Assembly: GCA_965222525.1 (NCBI GenBank)
Contig: OZ244955.1
Location: 2,046,001 to 2,110,000 of the forward strand
Direction: 5' to 3'
DNA length: 64,000 bases
DNA from: CBDCUF01 sp965222525
GTDB lineage: Bacteria; Pseudomonadota; Alphaproteobacteria; Rickettsiales; UBA8987
In this document: piece by piece, positions 8,724-15,826 of the stretch
How positions within the stretch are numbered: position 1 is the first letter of the stretch
Layout of the letters: each line of letters opens with the position of its first letter
Position numbers and translations under genes: made by a program
The notes under the pieces: generated by a model
What the model was told of the DNA's origin: nothing
What the model saw: only the letters and a program-made list of their open reading frames with translations
Databases searched by the model: none

Positions 8724-9428
8724 ATGGAAATAGAAAATAAAAGCAAAGAGGAGCATATTCAGGAAGCGAGGGAGTTCTTCGAGGATTTGAAGAATGGTAC
8801 TGCTTTAAAAGCAAAGAGAACGGATACAAGCGTCTGGTTTATTGAGGAAAACCTTAAAAAAGCAGGTGTTGGTATAGAAGCTCTTTATCCCGAGGGGGAA
8901 AAATCAAAAAAAGAGATAAAATCTGAACTTAAGGAGGCAGTCAAAAACGGTTTCATACGTGAGGCCAGACAGCAGTTTGAACGCCTGAAACAGCCTGGTG
9001 AGGGATCTGCAACGCTTATCTCTAGGGCGATTGAGCGTAATTTATTATACGCAGGCGTTGGCGTTAAAGCCCTTGACCCAGAGGGCAAAAAGCCATCCAA
9101 GGAAATCAAAAAAGAAATCAGTGAATATATAAAGGCAGGGCTTATTGAGGAAAGCAAGGAATTTATTGGCGACATAAAAAAAGATAAAAATGCCGAAGAC
9201 TATTTCGGGGTATCTGCGGAAGCAAAAATAACCCGCCATCGTATAGAAGATGCAGAAAAACATGCTTCCTCAAAAGAACAAAAGAAAGATTTTGCTGAAG
9301 TAAGGGAGATATTGAAAGATATAGAGAATATGGCAAGAGACATGCACAAGGCCAGTAAGGAAGATGCTGTCGAAACAGCCCCCAAGTCACCAACGAACGG
9401 TAGAAATGGAGCATTCAGCAGAGGCTAA
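8724..9428 (+). CDS. unknown repeat protein, Pho-box controlled
   Basis: 234 residues, Lys/Glu-rich, mostly helical. Two to three related units of about 62 residues are visible: an EAREFFEDLK helix, then FIEENLKKAGVGIEALYPEG, then KKEIKSELKEAVKNGFIRE; the second unit has EARQQFERLK, YAGVGVKALDPEG and KKEIKKEISEYIKAGLIEE; a third is degenerate. The C-terminus ends in TNGRNGAFSRG, close to the C-terminus of the dehydrogenase-like protein at 11055 (TNGRNGF). The ATG at 8724 is preferred over TTG at 8709. No homologue is recognised. Its promoter carries the same Pho box as the prophage cargo genes, which groups it with them. Confidence 0.7.
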   Translation: MEIENKSKEEHIQEAREFFEDLKNGTALKAKRTDTSVWFIEENLKKAGVGIEALYPEGEKSKKEIKSELKEAVKNGFIREARQQFERLKQPGEGSATLISRAIERNLLYAGVGVKALDPEGKKPSKEIKKEISEYIKAGLIEESKEFIGDIKKDKNAEDYFGVSAEAKITRHRIEDAEKHASSKEQKKDFAEVREILKDIENMARDMHKASKEDAVETAPKSPTNGRNGAFSRG

Positions 9429-9430
9429 CT

Positions 9431-10540
9431 CTACCCCACCAGCTTACCAAACATATTTATAGTGGTGAGTTTCTTGTCCATATTAAACCCGTCGGTCTGG
9501 GATACTATCCTGCCGGTTTCTTCCCATATGTCAATAAGCCGGTCGGTAGAATAATTTGCCAGTAAATATTGCCGCACCTCGCTCTCACCTTCAGCAAAAG
9601 TTTTGCCACTCTCACCAACCTGGCCCCCCTGGCCGCCCTGCACACCCGATTCAACCGTTTTTGCAATAAAATAGCTGAACATATAGGTGAGCAGCCGCCA
9701 CTGTGCTGCTGCATCCTTTTTGGCAATCTTGTCACCAAGCTTTTGCAGCCGTGCGATATTAGGGTTAGGCAGTTCCGCCAGAATACCCACAAGCTCCTGA
9801 TAAATCTCCAGCCCGCCCACTTCATACAGTTCCGCAGCCTGTCCGGGTGAGCCTTCGGAAAGCGCTGCCGCAAATTCAGCCTCATTATCAGCAAGTTTCG
9901 GGGCTATTTTGGCCAGTACCGCAAACACATCCTCCTGCGCCAGCGGCTTTAGTCGCAGGAAACGACAGCGTGAGCGGATAGTCGGCAGCAACCGGCCTGG
10001 ATTATGGTTTACCAGCAATATAATCACATTATGCGGTGGCTCCTCCAGTACTTTCAACAAGGCATTGGCTGCATTGCGATTCATATCATCAGCACTGTCG
10101 ATAATAACAATCCGCCAGTCGGATTCCGCCGTAGTGTGGCTTATGAAATGCTCAACCGCACGCACTTCATCTACGGTAATTTCATTGCGGCCTTCCTCGC
10201 GATTAACTTCCAGTACCTTCAAATCGGGATGGCTGCCCTGTGCGATACGGCTGAATATCGGGTTGTCGGGGGGGATATGGAGATTTTGCGGGGAGACGGG
10301 CGGAAGGGCATCACCGAATAGTGAGTTTTCCTGTTCCTGTGCAGGGGTATTCGCCGCTCCGGATAGCAGATAGCGGGCAAAGCGATAGGCCAGAGTGGCC
10401 TTGCCGATACCCCGCACGCCGGTAATCAGCCATGAATGGGGAATATTACCGCCGGATATGGCATCCATAACCAGCTTCTCCGCCGCTTCATGGCCGGTTA
10501 AATCGGGATTCTCCCTGGGGTTCTGGTGGTTTTTTGGCAT
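9431..10540 (-). CDS. holB: DNA polymerase III subunit delta prime
   Basis: Clamp-loader AAA+ subunit. GVRGIGKAT at about residue 42 is the P-loop. DEVRAVEHF and WRIVIIDSADDMN (degenerate Walker B) are followed by ANALLKVLEEPP, and the SRC motif in TIRSRCRFLRLKPL is the family arginine-finger region. The 369-residue length is normal. The C-terminal third is variable with a Gly-rich insertion (GVQGGQGGQVGESG). In many alphaproteobacteria tmk precedes holB. Here upstream DNA is intergenic with a Pho box pointing away from holB, and the gene stands alone, convergent with the 8724 gene. Confidence 0.9.
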   Translation of the reverse strand: MPKNHQNPRENPDLTGHEAAEKLVMDAISGGNIPHSWLITGVRGIGKATLAYRFARYLLSGAANTPAQEQENSLFGDALPPVSPQNLHIPPDNPIFSRIAQGSHPDLKVLEVNREEGRNEITVDEVRAVEHFISHTTAESDWRIVIIDSADDMNRNAANALLKVLEEPPHNVIILLVNHNPGRLLPTIRSRCRFLRLKPLAQEDVFAVLAKIAPKLADNEAEFAAALSEGSPGQAAELYEVGGLEIYQELVGILAELPNPNIARLQKLGDKIAKKDAAAQWRLLTYMFSYFIAKTVESGVQGGQGGQVGESGKTFAEGESEVRQYLLANYSTDRLIDIWEETGRIVSQTDGFNMDKKLTTINMFGKLVG

Positions 10541-10570
10541 TTTTTGAAAAAAGTGAAAAAAATTTCGATG

Positions 10571-10604
10571 GTTTAATAAAACTGTAACATTTCTCTGGTA
10601 TAGT
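10571..10604 (+). promoter_or_regulatory. Pho box and -10, apparently orphan
   Basis: GTTTAATAAAACTGTAAC (10571-10588) has 14 of 18 matches to the PhoB consensus. Ten bases later comes TATAGT (10599-10604), the exact phoA geometry. From ACTGTAAC to TATAGTGC it is identical to the copy before the 12429-13835 gene. It points right, away from holB. The first 150 transcribed bases are a family C repeat, and beyond them only a 32-residue ORF is found. Confidence 0.7.
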
Positions 10605-10614
10605 GCTTTTCAGT

Positions 10615-10763
10615 TGTCATGCTGAACTTGTTTCAGCATCCATTTTTCTAATGACCAAGTTTTTATAACAGGAAATCAGGGCTTGTATTTTGATAAGCAT
10701 AGTCACAACTTGCTAATCATTGATATTCTGATAAATGGATCCTGAAACAAGCTCAGGATGACA
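10615..10763. repeat. palindromic element, family C copy 1
   Basis: About 149 bases bounded by TGTCATGCTGAACTTGTTTC and GAAACAAGCTCAGGATGACA, nearly inverted complements. The inner parts CATCCATTT and AAATGGATC also pair. Related copies are at 58131-58239 and, as a minimal 29-base hairpin, at 61856-61884. It begins 11 bases after the -10 of the orphan Pho promoter. Confidence 0.8.
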
Positions 10764-10854
10764 AGCTAACGGAATTTATGGTATAATTCCACCCCTAAGT
10801 GGGGATTTTGATAATGTAGCACGCTGCAAGGCGTGTGTAATCCAGGAGATTGTT

Positions 10855-10953
10855 ATGGAACTTATAGAAGAGGGTACATCATACAGATCAGAAGGGATTG
10901 GGTCTGCTGCTTCCTCTCCCGCAGCACATCCTCCGACCAGTTCTCCTTTTTGA
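10855..10953 (+). CDS. possible 32-residue peptide
   Basis: A short frame with a good ribosome site (CAGGAGATTGTT before ATG), the only candidate downstream of the orphan Pho promoter. It starts MELIEEGTSYRSEG and has a Ser/Ala/Pro-rich end. An antisense frame (10862-10966, starting MFDIFKKENWSED, with AGGA upstream) covers the same DNA, so at most one is likely to be real. The other bases of the 10541-11054 gap show no further gene. Confidence 0.25.
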   Translation: MELIEEGTSYRSEGIGSAASSPAAHPPTSSPF

Positions 10954-11054
10954 ATATATCGAACATGTTTTATCCTGAAAGCTACATCTTCCCCAGATTA
11001 TAGCTCTGGGTACCATTCACCCGTGATTTAGCGGATATGAACTGGATCATCACT

Positions 11055-12383
11055 TCAAAAGCCGTTACGCCCGTTGGTATTCTGCGTCAACCCAAGCCTA
11101 TCCATACGGGATTTTGCCATTTCCTTTGCCAGTCCCTGTGCAGTTTGTTGCAACATTTGGGATGTACTCATTTTCTTGTCTTCCGGTGCAACAAGGTTGG
11201 CTCCAACAACGCTATACAAGGATTGTTTGGAAGGAATTGTATACCCCTGTACCTCAGCCAGTTTTTCCGGACTGGCAAGTTTTGCGGAATATTCCATGGC
11301 ATTCCACAAGCCAGTTAGCTGCGATACCGTGTCAAAACTAACAAATTTTCCGTCGAGGTAATTCTGATAATTTCTTGGATCTGTACCGTGTCCGGCATCA
11401 AACAGCTTAACTATTACTCCATCGTCTCTTTTTCCTGCCAGAACAGAATCTACCATAGCGGGGTTCTTTTGCTTCTGGGCAACACCATCCTGCATTATAT
11501 CCATTTCATAGTTAGGGCCGATGAACATAAATCCGCCCTCATTCTGACCACGGTTATTGCCGACAATCCTCATCACACCGGCATCAGACAAAATCATTTC
11601 GATAGAATTGTCCGTGGTAAGCCAGCCCTTTTCACCAAAAACTTCCCTGTAGGTCTTGTCTGAATTGATAATTTTTTCATCTTCCACCTGCTCAATCCTG
11701 TCACGATATGCAGCATGTTGCTGTTTTGCAGTCCCTTTATCAAGCCAGATAGGACGCACATTATTTTCAATCGACGTATTAAACGCATCACGGATCATTT
11801 CCTTGAAATTCGCAAGAGGAGTATGCTCAATGAACAATCTGGTTTCCTCGGCAACATTTTTTGTGACTGTAAAAGGTTTGCTGCCATCTTCCGGAGTGAC
11901 GGTCATCGTTACCTTACTCGGAACTTTTGTAACCATGAATTCATCTTTTTTAATTCCATACCCTTCGCCAAGAGGGTAGCGTGCAGTGAATACCTTGTTC
12001 GCCCAACCCAGCACTGTATCTGCACCTGTCGGATGAATCGTGTTGCGGTAAATAACAACCCCGTTCATAATCTTGCGGCCCTCGTTATTCGGAGAAGGCA
12101 AGGAACCATCTTCGGGCGTAATGGTTTGTTCCTTGAACGCTGAACCCAATTCCACAGTTCTGCGGAAACCATCTTTAACCACCTGGTCATTACTGTCTTT
12201 ACGGCTGGGTATACCGTAATCAAAAAATTCCCATGCGCTTCTGTCAACATACGGGTCTACAAGCTGCTTTATAGCTCCGTAATCATCTTTCAAATCCAGA
12301 CCCGTATCGTTACCTCGCATAGCAGCGGCGCTCATCTGCGAACCGCCGATATAGACCATTTTTGGCGCAATAATTTTTGACAT
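11055..12383 (-). CDS. divergent isocitrate-dehydrogenase-like protein
   Basis: 442 residues that align, from memory, along the whole length of eukaryotic-type NADP-isocitrate dehydrogenase (human IDH1 numbering in parentheses). Retained positions are T87/T89 in TITP (T75/T77), S97 and N99 in SPN (S94/N96), R103 (R100), R113 (R109), R135 (R132), Y142 in GEGYG (Y139), K216 in LDKGT (K212), D295/D299 (D275/D279), and H332-G-T plus R337 in GHGTDPR (H309, R314). D252 and N328 seem replaced. Overall identity is low and the C-terminal 50 residues are unrelated (MSTSQMLQQTA... to TNGRNGF). It may still bind isocitrate or a similar 2-hydroxy acid, or be a catalytically altered paralogue. It forms an operon with the HTH gene 45 bases upstream, behind a Pho box. 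Confidence 0.75.
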   Translation of the reverse strand: MSKIIAPKMVYIGGSQMSAAAMRGNDTGLDLKDDYGAIKQLVDPYVDRSAWEFFDYGIPSRKDSNDQVVKDGFRRTVELGSAFKEQTITPEDGSLPSPNNEGRKIMNGVVIYRNTIHPTGADTVLGWANKVFTARYPLGEGYGIKKDEFMVTKVPSKVTMTVTPEDGSKPFTVTKNVAEETRLFIEHTPLANFKEMIRDAFNTSIENNVRPIWLDKGTAKQQHAAYRDRIEQVEDEKIINSDKTYREVFGEKGWLTTDNSIEMILSDAGVMRIVGNNRGQNEGGFMFIGPNYEMDIMQDGVAQKQKNPAMVDSVLAGKRDDGVIVKLFDAGHGTDPRNYQNYLDGKFVSFDTVSQLTGLWNAMEYSAKLASPEKLAEVQGYTIPSKQSLYSVVGANLVAPEDKKMSTSQMLQQTAQGLAKEMAKSRMDRLGLTQNTNGRNGF

Positions 12384-12428
12384 AGTTTTTTCCTTTCAGT
12401 TAGTGGTTGTTGTTAGTTCCTGAGAAGT

Positions 12429-13835
12429 TTAAAATCTGGTTACAAAATCTCTCTGGATTTCAGTGTTATTCTCCCGTTTGTTATCAGGTCTGGTAAATTC
12501 CCGCCAGTTTGTATCCTGCGGTTTTGTTGCAGACCGCCCAGCCCCCTGACCATTACCAGTTACAGTTGAGCCCGACTTTATACCAGAATTTCGCACTTTT
12601 TCAAGCAATTCCCAATATTTATCCTCACATTTTCCTTCCAGTTTCATAGTTTCGGATAGCAAGGCTAATTTATCATAGGAACTAACCCCTCTATAGTAAT
12701 CACTATCGATTTTACCATTATTTAGCAAGTTTGACAGGAATCCGTTCCCTATTGTGACTCTACTATCAGTTTTTTGGGAGGTAATTTCCTTGGATTTCCT
12801 GATAATACCTCCGATTTTTATATTGTGAGATTGCATAAATTCATCCAGAAATTCCTGTATGGTTTTGATACTATTAATATTCTTTTCCCAGTTTGCAGCC
12901 TTTTCCTCAATTTTTTGTGCATTTGCAAAGTTAGCAAGTGGTTTGAAAAATTCCTGTTCCTTTCTGACAGCGATTTCTCTTTCTCTTTCTCTTTCTCTTT
13001 CTCTTTCTCTTTCTCTTCTTATCCTGTCATTGTCTGCATGTTCAAATACTGATAATGCGCCCTGTACTGCACCCGCAAAGGGTTTATCCTTAATAGCCGA
13101 TAAAACCATATTATCTATACCTTCCTGTCTGGACAGATGGCTCTCATAATCATTCCATTGCCCGTCCTTTTCCGGCTCCATCCGTTGTTTGTATATTTCC
13201 TTATGCGCACCATCAAGACCGAATATTGCAGCAGTTTTCTCAATATTCTCAGGTTCAAACTTGCTTTTACGGGTCTTGTATTGTGACACCATCGCCTGCG
13301 TTACACCAAGCATATCAGCCAGCTCTCTCTGATTAGCCCCTATATTATCAAGCAGCAAATTCTGTATATCCTCCGCCGACTTCCATGTGCCATATTTTTC
13401 TGCACCGGCAAGGTCAAAACCTCGGCTACGGATATTCTCAAAATGCTCTATGCCCTTTGCAGTCAATGCCTTACGCTTTTTCGGGCTATCAGGATATATC
13501 TCCCTTGCAATTGCCCTGGCGGCCTGCGCCGGGCTGACTTTCGGATGGAGGGGCCTGAATCCCTGAATATCCCAGCTATCAAGGTAATTACGCCGGCTCC
13601 TGTTATTATGCGGGTTGATATGCACCTTCGAGGCAAGCTTGTCTATAGCCTCATTTACATGAAACGGTTTGTTTTTACTACCTGCATCATGCTGTATCTT
13701 TAATTGCTTAACAATTTCAAGGTGATACGGACTGAGGATAGTCTCCTCAAGCTTCGTTTCCACGAAAGGGGGTAGTGGGTGCACATGATGCCCGTTATTT
13801 TGCTCTCTAGCCATGTTTTTTGTATTTTGTCGCAT
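12429..13835 (-). CDS. helix-turn-helix protein with RE-dipeptide tract
   Basis: About 468 residues from the ATG at 13835. The GTG at 13868 lies inside the promoter -10 and cannot be the start; ATG 13814 is an alternative. A clear XRE-like HTH lies near residues 165-205 (NQRELADMLGVTQAMVSQYK). Before it is a region (SPAQAARAIAREIYPDSPKK) of unknown fold. Around residue 275 is a run of Arg-Glu dipeptides encoded by seven TTTCTC (minus-strand GAGAAA) hexamers. The C-terminal third has a possible second small helical domain and a Gly/Asn/Thr-rich tail. It is the first gene of the operon with the dehydrogenase-like gene. It could regulate, or be cargo; no homologue is recognised. Confidence 0.65.
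   Translation of the reverse strand: MRQNTKNMAREQNNGHHVHPLPPFVETKLEETILSPYHLEIVKQLKIQHDAGSKNKPFHVNEAIDKLASKVHINPHNNRSRRNYLDSWDIQGFRPLHPKVSPAQAARAIAREIYPDSPKKRKALTAKGIEHFENIRSRGFDLAGAEKYGTWKSAEDIQNLLLDNIGANQRELADMLGVTQAMVSQYKTRKSKFEPENIEKTAAIFGLDGAHKEIYKQRMEPEKDGQWNDYESHLSRQEGIDNMVLSAIKDKPFAGAVQGALSVFEHADNDRIRREREREREREREREIAVRKEQEFFKPLANFANAQKIEEKAANWEKNINSIKTIQEFLDEFMQSHNIKIGGIIRKSKEITSQKTDSRVTIGNGFLSNLLNNGKIDSDYYRGVSSYDKLALLSETMKLEGKCEDKYWELLEKVRNSGIKSGSTVTGNGQGAGRSATKPQDTNWREFTRPDNKRENNTEIQRDFVTRF
12974..13015. repeat. hexanucleotide tandem repeat (TTTCTC)7
   Basis: Seven perfect copies of TTTCTC in the coding strand complement of the HTH gene, encoding Arg-Glu dipeptides. A six-base unit keeps frame, so slippage would change linker length rather than switch the gene off. 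Confidence 0.9.
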
Positions 13836-13866
13836 ATGTGCAATCACTATCTTCTCACTGCCCAGC

Positions 13867-13900
13867 ACTATACCAGAGAAATGTTACAGTTTTGTTAAGG
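13867..13900 (-). promoter_or_regulatory. Pho box and -10 for the HTH/dehydrogenase-like operon
   Basis: On the minus strand CCTTAACAAAACTGTAAC (13900-13883, 13 of 18 consensus matches) is followed after 10 bases by TATAGT (13872-13867). The second half-site, CTGTAAC, and the spacing are as in phoA. Transcription would start near 13860, upstream of the ATG at 13835. Confidence 0.7.
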
Positions 13901-13989
13901 TGAAGCGATTTTTTTGCATTTTTGCGTTTTTTTTACAAAGTCAAGGTTTCTGCGGATTTCAGAAGTAAGTTTTTTTGTAATTTTTCAGG

Positions 13990-14110
13990 AGTGGTATCAA
14001 ACCCACAAGCATGAACGACCATATCCTGAAAGGGGAGGGTTTCCTGTTATAGCTAAAAGTTGGGTTGATTCTTCATTCAGGGAATTGCACTGCAGCAAAG
14101 TTGCTGTTCT
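13990..14110 (+). ncRNA. possible degenerate omega-RNA (HEARO)-like segment, copy 1
   Basis: This stretch and 51176-51330 share an interrupted similarity: TGAACrrCC, then a hairpin region, then TTCCTGTTAyrGCTAAAAG, GrTTGATyCTyCATT, and TTrCACTrCrG. The order (GTGAACG.., GGCTA.., TTGAyCCT.., GGATTACACTGCAG) resembles the IscB-associated omega-RNA/HEARO motif as I remember it. No IscB frame follows; the DNA runs into the 3' end of the convergent pilin-like gene. It may be a relic. Confidence 0.35.
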
Positions 14111-14111
14111 A

Positions 14112-14870
14112 TCAATATGTTATTACACTATCAATATAAATTGACAAAATACAAACACGTTTTTCATTTGCTAAATTATATTCAGCAGTACGTGGGGGGC
14201 CAAGGCTAAGGTTAGTATAACAGCCATCTTCGTCAGTTACTATTTTTCCAGAGAATGCATTACTATCATCAAATTTTGTATCAATAGAGTGCAGATCTGC
14301 CGGGGAAAGCAGGCCTATATCCATATCTTTCGTTCCTGTCGGGTCACTGCTTTCACCATATTTTATATAATTAGAAAATTGAAAATTGTTAGAGCTGAAG
14401 TCAAAGGCCCACCCACCTTTATATTTTGACTTGGGGGTATTGGTTCCTATAGCAACATATTTATCCCAACCAGTTCTTCTTCCAGTTAGGTTATTGGGGT
14501 ATATCCCTGCTAAGCTTAAATGCTTCCAAATTTTTTGCCTCTCATCATTAAATTGGTGCAATAGTTTATCTCCATCTCCGTTACAGCCAGACTTATCACT
14601 AGTGTTTTCCCCACAAATAGACTTTCCACCAGACCCATCAAAGAAATCATAAGCATTTGTATGATCTCCGGGAAGATCACGGTAATAATCCTCATATGCT
14701 GTTATAGCAACTTTGAACCCGTTTGCTTCTATCATGATAGACTTAAGTAAAGCAGAGCGTATAGCAGATTGACCTATAGTAATACCAGCAACAACTATCC
14801 CAATAATTACTATAACTATCGATAGCTCAATTAACGTAAGTCCATTGTTATTTTCCTTTATATATAGCAT
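14112..14870 (-). CDS. type IV pilin-like / pseudopilin protein
   Basis: The N-terminus NNNGLTLIELSIVIVIIGIVVAGITIG is a class III (prepilin) signal: the peptidase would cut after Gly, leaving Leu as residue +1 and Glu at +5 followed by the hydrophobic helix. The body of about 215 residues (DLPGDHTNAYDFFDGSGG; GWAFDFSSNNFQFSNYIKYG) resembles solitary pilin-like proteins seen in Rickettsiales and other alphaproteobacteria. Cys residues at ICGENTSDKSGC could form a disulfide. No pilus assembly genes are nearby. The region is AT-rich, suggesting horizontal origin. Confidence 0.75.
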   Translation of the reverse strand: MLYIKENNNGLTLIELSIVIVIIGIVVAGITIGQSAIRSALLKSIMIEANGFKVAITAYEDYYRDLPGDHTNAYDFFDGSGGKSICGENTSDKSGCNGDGDKLLHQFNDERQKIWKHLSLAGIYPNNLTGRRTGWDKYVAIGTNTPKSKYKGGWAFDFSSNNFQFSNYIKYGESSDPTGTKDMDIGLLSPADLHSIDTKFDDSNAFSGKIVTDEDGCYTNLSLGPPRTAEYNLANEKRVCILSIYIDSVITY

Positions 14871-15090
14871 AGAAATTTTACATTTTATCCTACTTTTTTG
14901 TGCAGATAATAAGTATAATTAGCGGTTTACTAACTCTAGAGAACCATAATGTAATGGTATCACCTAAATGTAACGAAAGTAGTGTTTAGTATTGTTAATT
15001 TTGAGTTAGTATTATAACCTACAATAGGTAAATATTTGGTTAAGAATCGTTAATTTTAGGGCTAGCCTAGGTTAGATTCTATACAATTAT

Positions 15091-15183
15091 CAATACACAT
15101 ACAAAATTGACCCACTGTAAGCGTTTGAAACTGTCCTACCTGACTTATTGTTAACTTTTAATAATGATTTTGTATGCGTATTG
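15091..15183. repeat. 93-bp element with 17-bp terminal inverted repeats
   Basis: CAATACACATACAAAAT at 15091-15107 is matched 16 of 17 by the inverted ATTTTGTATGCGTATTG at 15167-15183. It has no coding capacity. Size and ends fit a very short MITE or a phage/plasmid recombination relic. The rest of 14871-15253 is AT-rich with no gene. Confidence 0.6.
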
Positions 15184-15253
15184 ACAGAACTCTACCTCAA
15201 AACAGAGTATGGGCAAGAACAAAGTAAGGGTTTTGGAGATCGATCGCCGGAAA

Positions 15254-15298
15254 TGGTGGCCTGAACTGGAATTGAACCAGTGACACACGGATTTTCAG
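15254..15298 (-). pseudogene. 3' half of tRNA-Phe, attachment-site remnant
   Basis: TGGTGGCCTGAACTGGAATT... repeats the 3' half of the intact tRNA-Phe gene 243 bases to the right, including 13 flanking bases (CGATCGCCGGAAA vs CGATCGGCGGAAA). Similarity stops at the anticodon loop (ATTTTCAG), the same place where the prophage att copies break. This looks like a leftover of an older integration. The 65-residue frame over 15280-15477 is probably not a gene. Confidence 0.7.
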
Positions 15299-15496
15299 GC
15301 CGTGTATCTGTTAGTCCAAATTCATTAAATAAGGCCACATTTAGGGCAAGCTCTATAACACGGGGCGACTACCTTGTCTATAAAAGTTACATTCATCTAC
15401 ATAAAGTCATTTCAAAAAGAGGATATAGTGAGGATGGATTTTTTCCTCCAGGGGATGAGGACATAGCTAGGATTTAAAAATGCCGATCGGCGGAAA

Positions 15497-15572
15497 TGGT
15501 GGCCTGAACTGGAATCGAACCAGTGACACAGGGATTTTCAGTCCCTTGCTCTACCAACTGAGCTATCAGGCC
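15497..15572 (-). tRNA. tRNA-Phe (GAA)
   Basis: A 76-base minus-strand tRNA: acceptor GGCCTGA/TCAGGCC, D-arm GCTCAGTTGGTAGAGC, anticodon arm AGGGA-CTGAAAA-TCCCT with anticodon GAA, T-arm ACTGG-TTCGATT-CCAGT, and an encoded CCA end. It is the attachment gene: from the anticodon stem to the 5' end it is repeated at 50876-50921 on the other side of the prophage. Confidence 0.95.
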
Positions 15573-15826
15573 TCAAGGTAAGTTTAGAGGAGGAAACCTT
15601 ATAAGATAAATATGTTTTGATGTCTAGCTAGATTGTAATATTTAGCTAGTTTGCAGCTGTTTTATAGGCGATTCTATTAAGTTCATTGGCGATCACCTGC
15701 ATATCCTGTGAGGCTCTTGTCATTTTCTCCGGGTCTTCTCCGGCGTATAGTGCGGTCATTTTCTTATCCTTATGTCCAATAACATTACTAACTCTTTCAA
15801 TCGACATTTCCTTCTCAGCCTCATTG
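15528..15826. repeat. attL-side direct repeat
   Basis: Starts ACAGGGATTTTCAGTCC in the tRNA anticodon stem, runs through the tRNA 5' half and 70 bases of spacer, and includes the last 60 or so codons of the integrase. The right copy is at 50876-51175 with scattered mismatches, which shows it derives from a related but separate element. Crossover probably occurs at the anticodon loop. Confidence 0.85.

Noticed and set aside
10862..10966. 34-residue antisense ORF (starting MFDIFKKENWSED)
   Set aside because: Has AGGA upstream but conflicts with the plus-strand 32-residue ORF and has no known match; kept only as a note.
12974..13015. Phase-variable on/off switch
   Set aside because: The repeat unit is six bases, so slippage keeps the frame and cannot switch expression off.
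13914..14144. 76-residue frame left of the pilin-like gene
   Set aside because: It covers the omega-RNA-like copy 1 and shares its translated similarity only because the DNA is repeated; no ribosome site.
15280..15477. 65-residue frame between tRNA remnant and intact tRNA
   Set aside because: Begins within the tRNA fragment; no domain or ribosome site.
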